Origin: Diphasiastrum complanatum
Taxonomy: Eukaryota > Streptophyta > Lycopodiopsida > Lycopodiales > Lycopodiaceae
Assembly: GCA_029204225.1 (NCBI GenBank)
Contig: CM055108.1
Span: forward strand, 14,904,722-14,968,721
Reading direction: 5' to 3'
Length of the DNA stretch: 64,000 bases
Under the pieces are notes generated by a model that worked only from the letters and a program-made list of their open reading frames with translations, was not told the origin of the DNA and did not search any database. Made by a program: the position numbers and the translations under genes. Positions 25,401-38,600 of the stretch are shown here, in pieces; positions within the stretch are counted from its first letter, which is position 1; each line of letters begins with the position of its first letter.

Positions 25401-27824
25401 AATGGCTTCAAAGTTAATAATTCAGCAAAGATGCACCCTACAGCCCACATATCTGATCCGATTAAAGGTACACAATGAGCAATGATTCTGGTAAATTGTT
25501 CGTCAACCTATGTGACAGGCATGAATGTAATTTTTCTCATCATTGCCTTCATAAGCACCTCGTTAACAGATACTAATTTTAACCATAACCTCTTATCATC
25601 CACCACTATTTCCAAAATACATTATGTTGTCCTGACAATACTGTAAACACGTGCTTTAAAAACTGCTGTGTGAAATCATGTAAATGACAGCCTTTAATCA
25701 ACTGTAAAGCAACTCTTAAAAAAAAAAATTATTTTGTCTTCATCGGCTTCATCCAGTGCAAGAATGGGAAAAAAAATGAGGGACAAAACACCCCTATAAG
25801 GTATACAACAAAATTAAGTATTTTGCCACTGAGCGACCTCGTCTGAAAGCTTTTTGTATACTGTCGACATAGTTTGAACAAAATGAACGGACTTTGATAA
25901 GGATACCAACAGCACTAGTGTAGTGCTTAGCCCCAAGCAGCAGTTCGGGAGCCCTGTACCATATTGTCACAACTACCTGCACATAGAAAGCCATGGATGA
26001 ACTTCAGACCAGAAAAAAGACAGGACTGCTTTTGAGATGCCACGTAGCTAGAAGGTTCTTTCTTTCTCTGTAAGGGTTTTCATCATGGTGTTAATGAGGT
26101 TATTAGCTACTCAATCGACCCATGAAAGAGAACATAGAGACAATTTTATTTTGTCGAGTCTTATATCATCAACTCCATCACGCAAAGCACAGACTATATG
26201 ATACTACCTCCCTACTCACACCAAGTAGTAGGTACAGGCCACCTGAATTAAGATGTTTCTGCCTAGTGTCCATTATAAAGACTGACATGTTGCATTTCTA
26301 TCACTTCTCGGAGGTAAGGGCTGACTCTGAGGGTAGTAGCATTAAAGCACAGCAAATAGAGTCCCTACATAGAAATGTAAGGAAATTTTTGTATCACATA
26401 AAAAAATGAAGAAAATCGTAAGGTTTCCAAGGTAAAGATACATTCACAACTGTTTGAAAAACAAGGCCTTTACTATCTCCTTGCAAGACCAGAAGAGTGG
26501 CATCCAGAAATGAAGAGAACTAGAACTTTCTACTTACTGCAAATGTAGTTTCAATGAGGTCAAACCTATAGCATGATCATTTGTGAATCCCAAAAGACAA
26601 ACACATGTGGAGCAATGACAAAGATGCTGACACACTCTGCCCTAGAAAATATAGCTGGTCAAAACTACCGCAAACTCTGATAATTCTTCATCAGACAGTG
26701 AACAAGATGACATGCTACCATATTTATGTTGAGATTAAGAGACTTCATCCAGCAGTGCATGAGTAGGCATACTTGTGCATTGGAGAAAAAATATATCTGT
26801 GAAGCATATCAAGTAGTCAATTCAGCCAGAGAACTACTTTGAGCAAACCATCCAAGAAACTCAAACAAAGAATACGTATCCAGTACGAGGCTAATGCTTA
26901 CACCATTGTCAAATAAAGGTTTCAAAGGTGCCTGATAAATCCTAGCTAAACCAAAGTCGCCAATCTTAACAACGCCTTGTTCCTCACCTTCTCCCATCAC
27001 CTGGCATACATTAATCGACCAGTTGTCAGTAAAGCTTCTGGACATCTTATAAAATATGCTATACTGTCTGACTCTATGAGACTCCTCAGAGCTTAGATAA
27101 AAATTTATCTACTTCAACACTGTCCAGAACATCAAAACACAGTTTATAACGTGAATCTGAATTTCTCAGATCTTCATTGGAATGTTTGTGTTTATTAAAA
27201 GCTCACTGAAGGACAGAAAATCAATTTTGCTTAGGAAGTGCGTTGTCGAAGTAATATGGAGATGGCACAGGAAGTTATTATTTGCAGCATTGGAAACTTC
27301 AATGTTGCTTTATGGTTGTGAAGTTTGGGAAGGTATCATCTCTAGTTCCAAATGGGCTAAAATTGAACAAGCTCAAAAAGGTTTCGAACTCCTAAAATAG
27401 TCACAAAGAATCTTAATTTGAAAATCTCAAGACTGATTTGGACCAAGTTCAAATTCCACTAGCAAAAAAACATTTCAGTTCTTTTTCTGGGAAAGTGGCT
27501 AACAAATGTCACTGGGTTGCTATTGTGCACAGTGAATAGGATTGCTAAACATCTGTATACTTAAAGGTTACAAGCAAGTTACTAGTGCTCAGAATAGTCA
27601 CAGGTAACAGGTTTCGGGTATTAGTTACCGTATGACCCATTTGTTTCTGTACCAATATCATCAGAAACTTTAAGTCTGATGCAACAACTTCATTAGTTCA
27701 AGCCCTGAAAAAGATAACTTTTCAAAAAAAAGGTAGAAACTTCTATTTCAAAAAAAAGTTAGCCGATTCGAGTCTTTAGTTACTATGCCTCCTACAAGGG
27801 AGTAAAGCAACCCTTCAGCTCTCG

Positions 27825-27871
<47 letters not shown>

Positions 27872-28358
27872 AATGTGTACTGTTGGTGAAATATGGCGGA
27901 GCACTTCATATTCTAGTGTCCCATTTATTAAGAAATCAGGGGCCGATACCACAGTCTTTTTTATAATCCTGCAGTTACCTTACGTTCACTTATCTCATTC
28001 GAGTCAGGAGCTTCTGGCCAGCCGACCATGTAGAAGCTATCATTATAGCTTCTACATCAGCTCCAGCTTCATCATCATTTGTGTCTGCTCCTACTACATC
28101 TGACATTTCTCACTAGAGCCGATATTGTACATGACAATCCAGCATGAGATATTGTACATGACAATCCGGCATGAGATATTGTACATGACAATCCAGCATG
28201 AGACCGGTATATTGTACCATGTTTTACACTTTCTCATTTGGTAGTTTCTTTAGCTTTGTAATATTTCTGCATAGTAGTTTATCTGCTGCTTTTGGGACAT
28301 ATTTATGCTCCCTTGGATGATGTCATTACTTTTTGGTGCCTAAAAGATATAAATCAAT

Positions 28359-28419
<61 letters not shown>

Positions 28420-31400
28420 ACCTACCGCTATATATGCCGCAGAGGTTTGGTGCACAGGGCTTCCAGAGTCGGAGTGGGCAAGTATCTCTCATTTACAGAC
28501 TACTATGCTCTCACGCATGATCCGGGCTGAGTCTTCAATCCCTTATCCGATCATATTGGCTAAGTTCGCAATCATACCTGTAACCTCTCCAGGTTGAGGC
28601 TATTTTCAGGATGATCATATTTATCCAGAAATGTTGAATCTTCTAGGTGATCGACTGTCTCATAGGGCTCTTTTGTCATCTCAGACGCTACCTCATCAGG
28701 GTCATCAGTTTTCATGGTACTCCCATGCCTCTTGTCTTCTCCACACATATGGTCTAGCTATCTTGGAGTTACCAACGGGATCCCATCAGGATATGCAAGG
28801 TGTTATTTATCATGCATACATCAAGAGGACTTGGCAAGGACCTCTTGGGATTAAGTTAGACTTTTATCGCTCACATATCTTGGAGTTAGATGTTATTGGT
28901 GCACCAGTATTACCTCGTTATCTGGATAGTGGTCTCTCACCTTGCTTGCGATTCCCATTGGGTCAGCTTCGTGGTTCGTCACATCAACTATATGCAGAGA
29001 CGGGACGTTTTCAGGGCATTCCACATGAGAGTAGGATCTGCCAGTTATGTACTTTAGATGACGTGGAGTTTGAGGAGAACCTTGTCTTCAGGTGTCCTGT
29101 TTATTATGATATCAGAGGGAGTTACGAATAAAGCCACAACTGATCTGAAGCTAAGCTATGAAAGCATCACATAAGCAAGACTTAAGCTATGAAAGCAGCA
29201 CATAAGCAAGACTTAACCCTAGAAAGCAGGAAAGAAAGAGATTAAGGAGACTAAAGAGAGAGATCAATATCATCAGCTGAATAACAAATGACACAGTTTC
29301 CCTACTTATAGCCAAGAGGAAGCCCTAAAAGGAAGCTTCCGGTGGCTAGGGCCCAACTGGGACGGAAAATAGTGCGCCCTCCAAGAAGGCCCCCACTCTC
29401 CAGTAATATGTCCAAATGGCCTAATAATGAATAATAAGGGCCCAAGGCCTGCTTATGCATAAAGTAAGGTAAATGTAAATGGACGCGGCGAATGTAATGA
29501 GCCGAGTCCATAACTCTCCCTGGCACAAAAGAAAAAGACCCAACTGCCGAAAAGAAACTGGATCAAGTAGCAGCAAGCCCTGGTGCATCAACAGCTAGAG
29601 CAACATCTGATGTAGAGGAATCAACAAGTGCAGCAAGAGCACGAGCCTGATCCGCAAGTGATGGTGTATGATAAAAGACATCAATAGGCTCCCATGTGGC
29701 CTCCTCAATAGGGCGGCCATCCCACTGGACCAAAAACTGAATCTGTCGGCGGCGTCGACTATGGTATAGACGAACCTGTAATATAGCAACAAGTAAAAAT
29801 GGAAATAACTCTGGAGCAGTAGGAAACTCAGCATCACAAGGAGCGTCATCCTCAATAGCAGCACGTAATAAACTGACATGGAATACATCGCAGGCGCGTG
29901 TGGAAGCAGGAAGCTATAAGCGATATGTAACTGGACTAAGAACCTCCCAAAATGCGATAAGGCCCATAATAACGTGGTGCAAGCTTCTCAGTAGAAGCAT
30001 GGCCCTGGACAAAATGATGACGTGCAAACCGTAGGCGTAGATAAACCATATCTCCAAGCTGAAGCTCAACATGGCGGCGGTGACGATCAACTGAGGTCTG
30101 ATAACGCTGCTGAACATGCTGTAAATGAGAACTGGCCCGGGTAATAAGCTCTCGAGCACCAAGGTATCCAAAAATCCCGAGAAGGTAGAACATTCTATGA
30201 TAGGATACACCAAAAACGGATGGAGAATCGGATAACCCATCGGAACTGGCCGCAAGTGTAATCCCGAAGTACACACCAGGCGCACAAGTGAGGAATGGAA
30301 GAAATGCACTAGAACGAGGAACAGGATCCGCAACATCAGTAGCAAGCATCGGAGCAATATCCACGTGTAACTGGGAATGAGTATCAAAGCACATATGAGC
30401 AACACTGAAGTATATGGCGGCAACATCCCCAAAAACTATCCAAGAGAGGAGAAGGAATTCTTTCAAGGTACCCTGATGGTCTCGGAACACCAGAACAAAG
30501 TGGCAACTCAGCATCGGAGACCAAGCGATATGGAGCAACCTGAAATGACAGGGAACCTGAAGATCACCCAGACAAACAGTAGCTGGAATGGAGGCAATAA
30601 CCCAAGCCAACAAGATATGCCAAGCCTGACAATGAGCAACAATCCTAGGAACAGATAGAGAGCCACATGCATAATCATAGAGATATCCGCACCATAGGCG
30701 ATCAGTAATATGGAAAAACCAGCACCAATCAACAGGTATATGAAAACCAAGCTATATGTAATAACCAGGAATGCCATATATCCATAGCTGAAAATGGAAT
30801 GCCATATATCCATGAAGCAGTAGTGTAAGCAATAGGTCCAAATGAAAACCAAGCGATACGTAATAACCAAGAATGCCAAATATCAAGAGGTAAAAAGAAA
30901 TCAGTTGCATGAACCCAAAAGTGTATACCATCGGCATGGACTGCAGCAAACCTATATGTAGAAACACCAGGAGACGGAAGGATGTTCGTGTACTCATCTA
31001 GAAAGATCCCAGCATATAAATACCCTAGATAAGTGATAGTGACCATCTGGCACATATCCTCGGATGAAAAATGTGTAATAGTAAGGGCCAAAGCCGCATG
31101 AATCATGTCAGGAACCGTAGAAATATCATGAGGCAGATCACAAACCTCAAGCAGAGATCCATGGAGTAAAGCGAAAGAAGATACAACCTGATCACCAATA
31201 GCGAGGGAACCATCAAACGTGGACCCATAGAACCCCATAGAAATCAGCAGGAACATCGGCCATAACAGACTCAAGAGATGGAGATATAGAGACCAATGGA
31301 GAAGATACTGCACCAACCACCGAACCAGGACGGCAATCTGAAGTATGCGCAAAAGCAATAGTAGAAATACCACCAGGGTATACGGCCTCAATATCAATGA

Positions 31401-34400
31401 AACCAGGAATGACCACTGAATACGATATCTGTGAATCAAAGCATATAGGCACAAGGCACACAACAACAACCTGTAAATCCGAAGCAGCATCAACCTGAGG
31501 AAGAGGACCCACGGATGGTGAAAGTGAAGCAGCAACTGATGTACTCTGAATGGAAAGAAGAGCTGCATCGTCAGCCTTTGGCAGGCTACGCATAAACTGC
31601 TTCCCGGTAACCAACTGGAAGTCTCCCTGAGAATCAATGCCAACAAGTGAGTGTGTAACTGCATCAAGTACAAATGTCAATGTCTGTTCTGTCAAGTCCA
31701 GTGTAACGGCTCCAAGAGATGCAAACCAATTAGCACCAAGGATAAGATCATAACGCTCCATAGGAATAATGTAAAGATCTACCTGTCCAGAAAAATCTCC
31801 AATGCGGTATGGTAAACGCTGAAACATCTGAGAACTAGGAAAAGAATGGGAACTGGCAACCTCAACTGTGAGAGGCTGTGAAGCAGGAATAGGTGAAGCA
31901 CGTATCTGACGAGTGATATAACTACTAATAAAAGAATGAGTGCTGCCAGTATCAACTAAAGCAATATACTCACGACCTGTAATACGTACACGTAACCAAA
32001 TGGAGCGAGGACCAGGACGCCCTGTCCAAGTAGCATAGCAAGCTGAGCATGGCAAGTAGCATGAAGTAGATTAGTGGAAGGCTCAGAGAATAGGTCAGGC
32101 TCATCAGAAATATGAATGTAGATATCGGAATCATCTGGAGTAGTGCCCTCATGGTAAAAAACAGCAGTAGTAGTAGGGAGAGGCTGACAGCAATCACGGG
32201 CAAAATGGTCAGGACTCTTACAACGAAAGCAAAGACGCTGCTGCTGAAGGTTAGCGAACTCTGCAGACGTGTAACGTCGGACAAAAGCAGGTCGAGGAGT
32301 CAGAGGACAAGGAGACGAAGGGACAACGGAGAGAGCTGGAACATAAGGGGCAGGTGTAGGGGTGGACGGGTGGACGCAGCGGGAAGAGATGAAGCAGAAG
32401 GATGGGGTCGGGAGAAGCGGGAAGGAAGAGTGTCAGAGTACTTATGTTGTAAAGTACTGGCGAGAGACATCGCCTCAACAAGTGTGGGAGGACGGAAGGA
32501 AGAAACATCATAACGTAAAGCACCACGAAGCCCAGCAATGTAACGAGAAATAAGCTCAGTGGGTTGTAGATCTATGAAAAGATAAGAAAGCTCCATAAAC
32601 TGATCTGTATAAGAAGCAAGATCATTGGTCTGAGTGAGACTACGAAATGTATCACGTTGGCGGTCGAGCCACTGCGGGTCAATCATAGCATGACGGAGGT
32701 CACGGCGAAAAGTATGCCATAAATGGAGCCCTTCCCGATCAGGATCAGCTCTATAAACTCGCCACCACGTGGTGGCGCGTCCATCTAAATGTAAAGCAGC
32801 CAACTGGATCTTCTGAGGATCAGTCTTAGGGTAGATCTGAAAATATGTGTCAAGCTTAGCAAACCAATTCTCTAATAAGTTCTCGTCAGAGGAACCGGAA
32901 TAGGTAGCAAGCTGTACCCTATCACGAAAGTCTCGAGCAAAGTGTGGCTCAGGAAGTGAGGGACGTAAAAAGAAACCATGAGATGGGTTAGGTGGAATGA
33001 TCGGTCCACCACCAGGCTGACTAGTAGAGGAAGATGGAAATCCAAACGGAGGGGGAGTCCCAAATGAAGGAAAAACAGGAGCTTTACCAGGACCATGAGG
33101 CTGTAAGGAATCAATCTGTGACTGCATAGTAGCAAAGCCGGTCATAACGGTATCGAAGCAAAGAACGAGGCCAAAAAGGGTCTCATCCATGCGACGAAAC
33201 TGATCGGATAAGGTTTCCTGAGTAGTCTCACTCGGGGTAGGTGAATGTGCCATAATGATAGTGGAAGGAATAGACGAAAACTTGAGAGAGCGGACTCTTG
33301 TCGTCACCCCAAATTAGTCTATTAAAACCACTATTATCACAACTAAGAAAGGACAGCAATCAGCAAATGAAAAAAAGTGAAAATGAAGGCAGTGAAAATG
33401 CGCTGGACAGCCAGGAGGCAAGTGACAAATTGGAATATCAAACGGAGTCGGAATTTCGTGAAATCTGGTTGAGGATGGGCGATGGACAGCCTACAAACAA
33501 GGTGTGAAAAATGGTTGCAAACGGAGACAAAAACGGACGAAAGTGACAGGTATGAAGCGGCTGGACAGCCTGCAACAAAAGTGAAAAGAGGGCTGAAAAT
33601 GGAAGGAGGAACGGACGAAAGAGACGAGGGAATTGGGCGCTGGAGAGCCTGCAAACAAGCTGGAAATGGGTGATGGAGGGTTGAAACTTGGGCGCCAGAA
33701 ATAATCTGCCCCCCCAAAAAAAAAAAAAAAAAAAATTTCCGGCCGCCAAATTTAGCGGAAGTACTTCCGCTAACTATCTGCTAAAGCTCCGCCAAGGAAA
33801 ATGATGGGAGCTGGTCCTCCTCCAAACTGTGCTGAATGTTGCTGAAGCAAAGAGAAGAAAGCCCTCAGCAAAGAGAGAAAAATCAGCAAGGAAAATGGGC
33901 ACCCAAGCAGAAAATCAGATCTGAAATTTAGCAATCAGGAAAGTGCTCTGATACCAAGTTACGAATAAAGCCACAGCTGATCTAAAGCTAAGCTATGAAA
34001 GCATCACATAAGCAAGACTTAAGCTATGAAAGCAGCACATAAGCAAGACTTAACCCTAGAAAGCAGGAAAGAGAGAGATTAAGGAGACTAAAGAGAGAGA
34101 TCAATATCATCAGCTGAATAACAAATGACACAGTTTCCCTACTTATAGCCAAGAGGAAGCCCTAAGCTTCCGGTGGCTAGGGCCCAACTGGGAGGGAAAA
34201 TAGTGCGCCCTCCAAGAAGGCCCCCACTCTCCAGTAATACGTCCAAATGGCCTAATAATGAATAATAAGGCCAAAGGCCAACCATATAGTCTAAGTGTCA
34301 CTAATGAATAAAAAAGGGCCCAAGGCCTGCTTATGCATAAAGTAAAGTAAATGTAAATGGACGCGGCAAATGTAATGAGCCGAGTCCATAACTGAGGGCA

Positions 34401-35044
34401 GTACCATTGTCTATTCCATGATTCCCCAAACACACTACGCTCTCTTATTTCTTATGCTGATGCATGTGGTGTGGCTCTGATGATCCGGAAGATGTTCCTT
34501 CTACATCGATGTATCTATCAGCATGATCAGCATGGAGCCAAAGATTACATCCATTTTCTCGAGGAGACGGTTTAGAGCATCCATTGAGAGTCGGACATTA
34601 TATGAGGATGAGACAGACATCCCGTTCCATGACCAGCACCATACTCGGAGACAGCATATAGTGGCATGGCCAAGAGATGTTCATAGACCTAGACGGACTA
34701 CAAGCACCCATATTAGACGACGAGTTTGTAAATCTTCAGCACCATCTTCAAGGCCAGGACGATCTATCCTTTCATACTTCAGTAGAGTTAAGTAGTGGAC
34801 TAGTTCCATCTGGACATGCTATGTTCTCTTGAATGACAGGATATATGGCTTTCACATGATCATTATAGCATTATATCATTGTATCAGCTGCAGTATTTTT
34901 TCAGTTATGTAGAGCGTTTATTTATTTAGAGTTTATCTCGAGTACTTTTCAGTTTTATTCTGGAGACATATCTATGCTCCTACACATACTATCACACTTG
35001 AAATGTGCTTCTTGGTCTTATGCTTTTTAGCATTCAAGGACAAT

Positions 35045-35118
<74 letters not shown>

Positions 35119-35599
35119 ACACAATTCTAATACCATATAATTTATCAAGTATCAAAAGCATACCAAGATGTTTGAAGGTTTTAAATCTCGATGAATGATC
35201 CAATTGCTGCAAATAATCATGGAAACCAAAAAGATCAGGTTTCAATAAGCCAAGATATAGTGCAATTTTGGCAATATTTGCCACTAGCTATAGCAATAAA
35301 TCTTTAGATTGACTAGTTGGCCATCAATGTTACTCCATAAAAACAAACTTCTCTCTTCTGTGCATATGAGGTAACAATTTACAAGTTCCTACAATAAATT
35401 GTCAAAGTCAAAAATGGAAAAAAGATCAAAATTTTGAAAGCCTCATTTCGCAACCATAGATTCAACTAAAAACATAATACATGAAAGGTATAGCATCAAA
35501 CGGATCATCACAATATGACCTCTAAACAGTACATTTGTTCACATTCAAATTAATGTAATGTTTACGATATAGCTTCTTGAAATCTAAACAAACGGGCAC

Positions 35600-35630
<31 letters not shown>

Positions 35631-38600
35631 GAAGAAGAAGAAGAAGAATAAGCTTTATTAACGTCTTTTCCATGCCAAAAGGCATATAAGACGAACCAGT
35701 ACATCAAATAAGATGGCAACCAGACGGATCAATGTCGTCATAACAACATAACTAAACTTAATCTAACTAAGAAAAGAGTTATATAGCCAGATTATATGGT
35801 ACAAAGACCATTTACAGATTCAACTGGACATCTCTTCAATTCTCTAACTCTGATCAATCTCAAACATCAAACTCTTATTAGCTATAGGCTTACGATCTAC
35901 AAATTTGATAGTACCGTCACGGTAGATGAGCCTTTTGCCAGTAGATAGAGCTTCTTGTCTTGCTTTCTTGCGTTCTTGGACTTGGATGAAGGTCAGGTCT
36001 TCGTCCAAAAAGATTTTGGTATTCTGCAATTTAGACCTCTTCCCCAGAGCTTCACATCATTGAGATATTGATGTGAAGCGGATAACAAGAGTATCCGGGT
36101 CCTTCTTAGACCTCCATGCAGTTTCCATACCTGTATGATGGTGTTGAAGATCCCCAGCCAGAAACTTCTTAGCATCTTCAACAGCATTTTGGGAGTTCAG
36201 AGTACCTCTGACACGAACATTAAGGGCCTTGTGCTCTCGCAAACGGTTCTCGATGAACGTGGCTGAGATAAATGAAGGTGAAAGTGGAGGTGGTGGAGGA
36301 ACTGTATTACCTTTAAGTACATCTGCCCAAGTTTGGAGAGTCGTATGGTGCTGCTCCACCTTATTTTGAAGTTGTTGGAGTTTAGCTGAAGTTTCTGATA
36401 GCTGCAACTTCACTCTTGAGTTCTTCGATGGAAGCTTCTAGCTTCTTGAGGTGCGATTGCACAACTAGAAGTAGAGAATCATGAGAAGTCAGCATTTCTC
36501 TGTGGTTGTTGAGATATTCAAACATTCGTAGTTGTTCTTCCCGAAGACAAGTAAATGCAGCAAAGGACGACAGAGAATTTGCTAGGGAAGTTGGAGTCAA
36601 AGGGAGAGCTACAGTAGCTTCACTATTGTGAATAGGGTTTGATGGCAAAACGGGGACTGCAATAGGCATAGAAGGAGAAGGGGAAGATGCATCCGGCTGT
36701 GAGGATGAAAAAGTAGAAGCAATATTGGAAATGGAAAATGGTTCAGGAGTAGGGGCACCGGCCCCTTTACAACGAGGCATTGCAGATCTGAGAAGAGCCT
36801 AAAACACGATGGAACTGCAAAGAAGATCTGCAACAATAGCTAGAGCAGCGATGACAGGTCCTAACAATGCCCTAAACTGATATTCTGGAGGCCGTTCGAT
36901 AGGAGCAGAAAACAGCAGCCAGAACCGCTGGAGTAACAGCGATGGAGCCAGAACCGCTGGAGTAACAGCGATGGATCCAAAACCGTTAGGAGCAAGGAGC
37001 TGGAGCCATCGCTGGAGCTAGACAGGACAAGAAGCAGCCATCGCTGGACAGATTCGTTGGGACAGCCGCTGGACTAATCCACTAATGTTGGGCGCTGGCG
37101 CTAGGATAGACAGCCATCGCTGGGCCTGGGCCTGGGCCTGGGAGTTACAAGCTAAGATTCACTAGCTATACTAGAAAGCAGGAAGAGAATGCTTAAGGAG
37201 GCTAAAGAGGAGCAATAATCATAAACTGAATAAAGGAATACAATGCTACCCTACTTATACCCTCTTCCTGAATCAAATGGATGATTCAAAAAAAGGGATG
37301 GAAAAGGATTTGGAGGGAAAATAGTGCGCCCTCCCAATAGGAGGACCCCCACTCCAAATCAATGTGACCAAGTCCTAAAAATATAACCAAATAGGGCCCA
37401 AGGCCAGTATATGAATAAAAAGGGCCCTTAGGCCTGCTTATGCATAATAACAATCAAAGAATGGACGCGGCGAATGTAATGAGCCAAGTCCATAACTCTC
37501 CCCTGCAGAAAAACAAAGCCCTCCACCGGCTAGCAAGCATAATGACTATCTAAAACAATAATGTAAGCATGCTAAATACTGAAAAATCACGAACTAATGG
37601 AAATACTAATGGAGAGGACATAAGTCGTCACAATAGATACCCCAAAAGCATAATTGTGTAAAGCAAGTACTAAGCAAATACGACAATAAAGAATAGTCAT
37701 AGCTAGCCGCATCATGAAGCAGAGGGAACATCTACAATGACATCTGTAGTAGAGGAGAGAACTAAAGCCATGAGGGCTCGAGCCTGATCTGCCAATAATG
37801 GTGTATGATTAAACACATCAATAGGCTCCCAAGTGGCCTGTGAGATCGCGAGGAGCATCATCCTCAATGGCAGCTCCTAACAGGCTAACATGAAAGATAT
37901 CACAAGCTCGTGTAGAATCAGGCAACTGTAACCGGTATCTAACAGGGCTGAGGCGATCCAAGATACAGTAAGGCCCATAATAGCGTGGTGCAAGCTTCTC
38001 AGTAGAAGCGTGACTTTGAACAAAGTGATGACGTGCAAAGCGTAACCGGAGGTAAACCATATCACCAACCTGAAACTCAACATAACGGCAATGACGATCA
38101 ACAGAAGTTTGATAGCGCTGCTGAACATGCTGTAAGTGAGTAGTAGCCCTAGCAATAAGCTCACGAGCATCGGATAAAAAAGAAGCAATGGTAACTGGTG
38201 TATCATCAGGAGGAAGAGGCACCCCTGGCAAAAGTGCAGCATACCCATGAGCCAATAAGAAAGGTGAAACTCTAGTGCTGGTACTAACAGAGCTATTATA
38301 GCTATACTCTGCCAAACATAAATGCTGGTCCCAATCCTTCCCGGAAGGAGAAACAAAATGTCGAAGGTAATCCTCAAGGATCCGATTAAGGACCTCAGTC
38401 TGCCCATCAGCAGTAGAATGATAAGCAAAACCCATCAGAAGTTGTACATCCAAAATACGCATAAGCTCTGTCCAGAACGTAGATGTAAACTTACTATCCC
38501 GATCAGATAGGATAGTACGTGGCATACCATGCAGGCGAAAAATATCTTATAGAAAAAGACGTGCGCACTGCTCAGCTGTAATAGTACTGCGAACCGGTAT

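Larger units (their letters stand above)
29120..34393 (-). mobile_element. Ty3/gypsy chromovirus-like element 1, pol largely replaced
   Basis: A 5274-bp element bounded by GAGGG duplications, with LTRs at 29120-29515 and 33957-34393. In sense (minus) order: LTR, primer site TGGTATCAGAGCAC, tandem leader repeats, gag, zinc knuckle, protease, about 0.9 kb of unrecognised sequence in place of RT, RNase H and the integrase core, then integrase C-terminus, chromodomain-like end, purine tract and LTR. It cannot encode its own replication and would depend on relatives such as element 2. It is nested in a LINE, which lies in a CDKE intron. Confidence 0.93.

Noticed and set aside
28292-28597. Open frame rich in Ser-Leu
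   Set aside because: The start is a translated TC microsatellite. Only the part after 28415 is meaningful, as LINE ORF2.
30377-30658. Plus-strand open stretch of about 93 codons
   Set aside because: Antisense to the open sense frame of gypsy element 1; no domain features.
32112-32553. Plus-strand Arg/Gly-rich open stretches
   Set aside because: Mirror image of the gag and zinc-knuckle region of element 1 on the minus strand.
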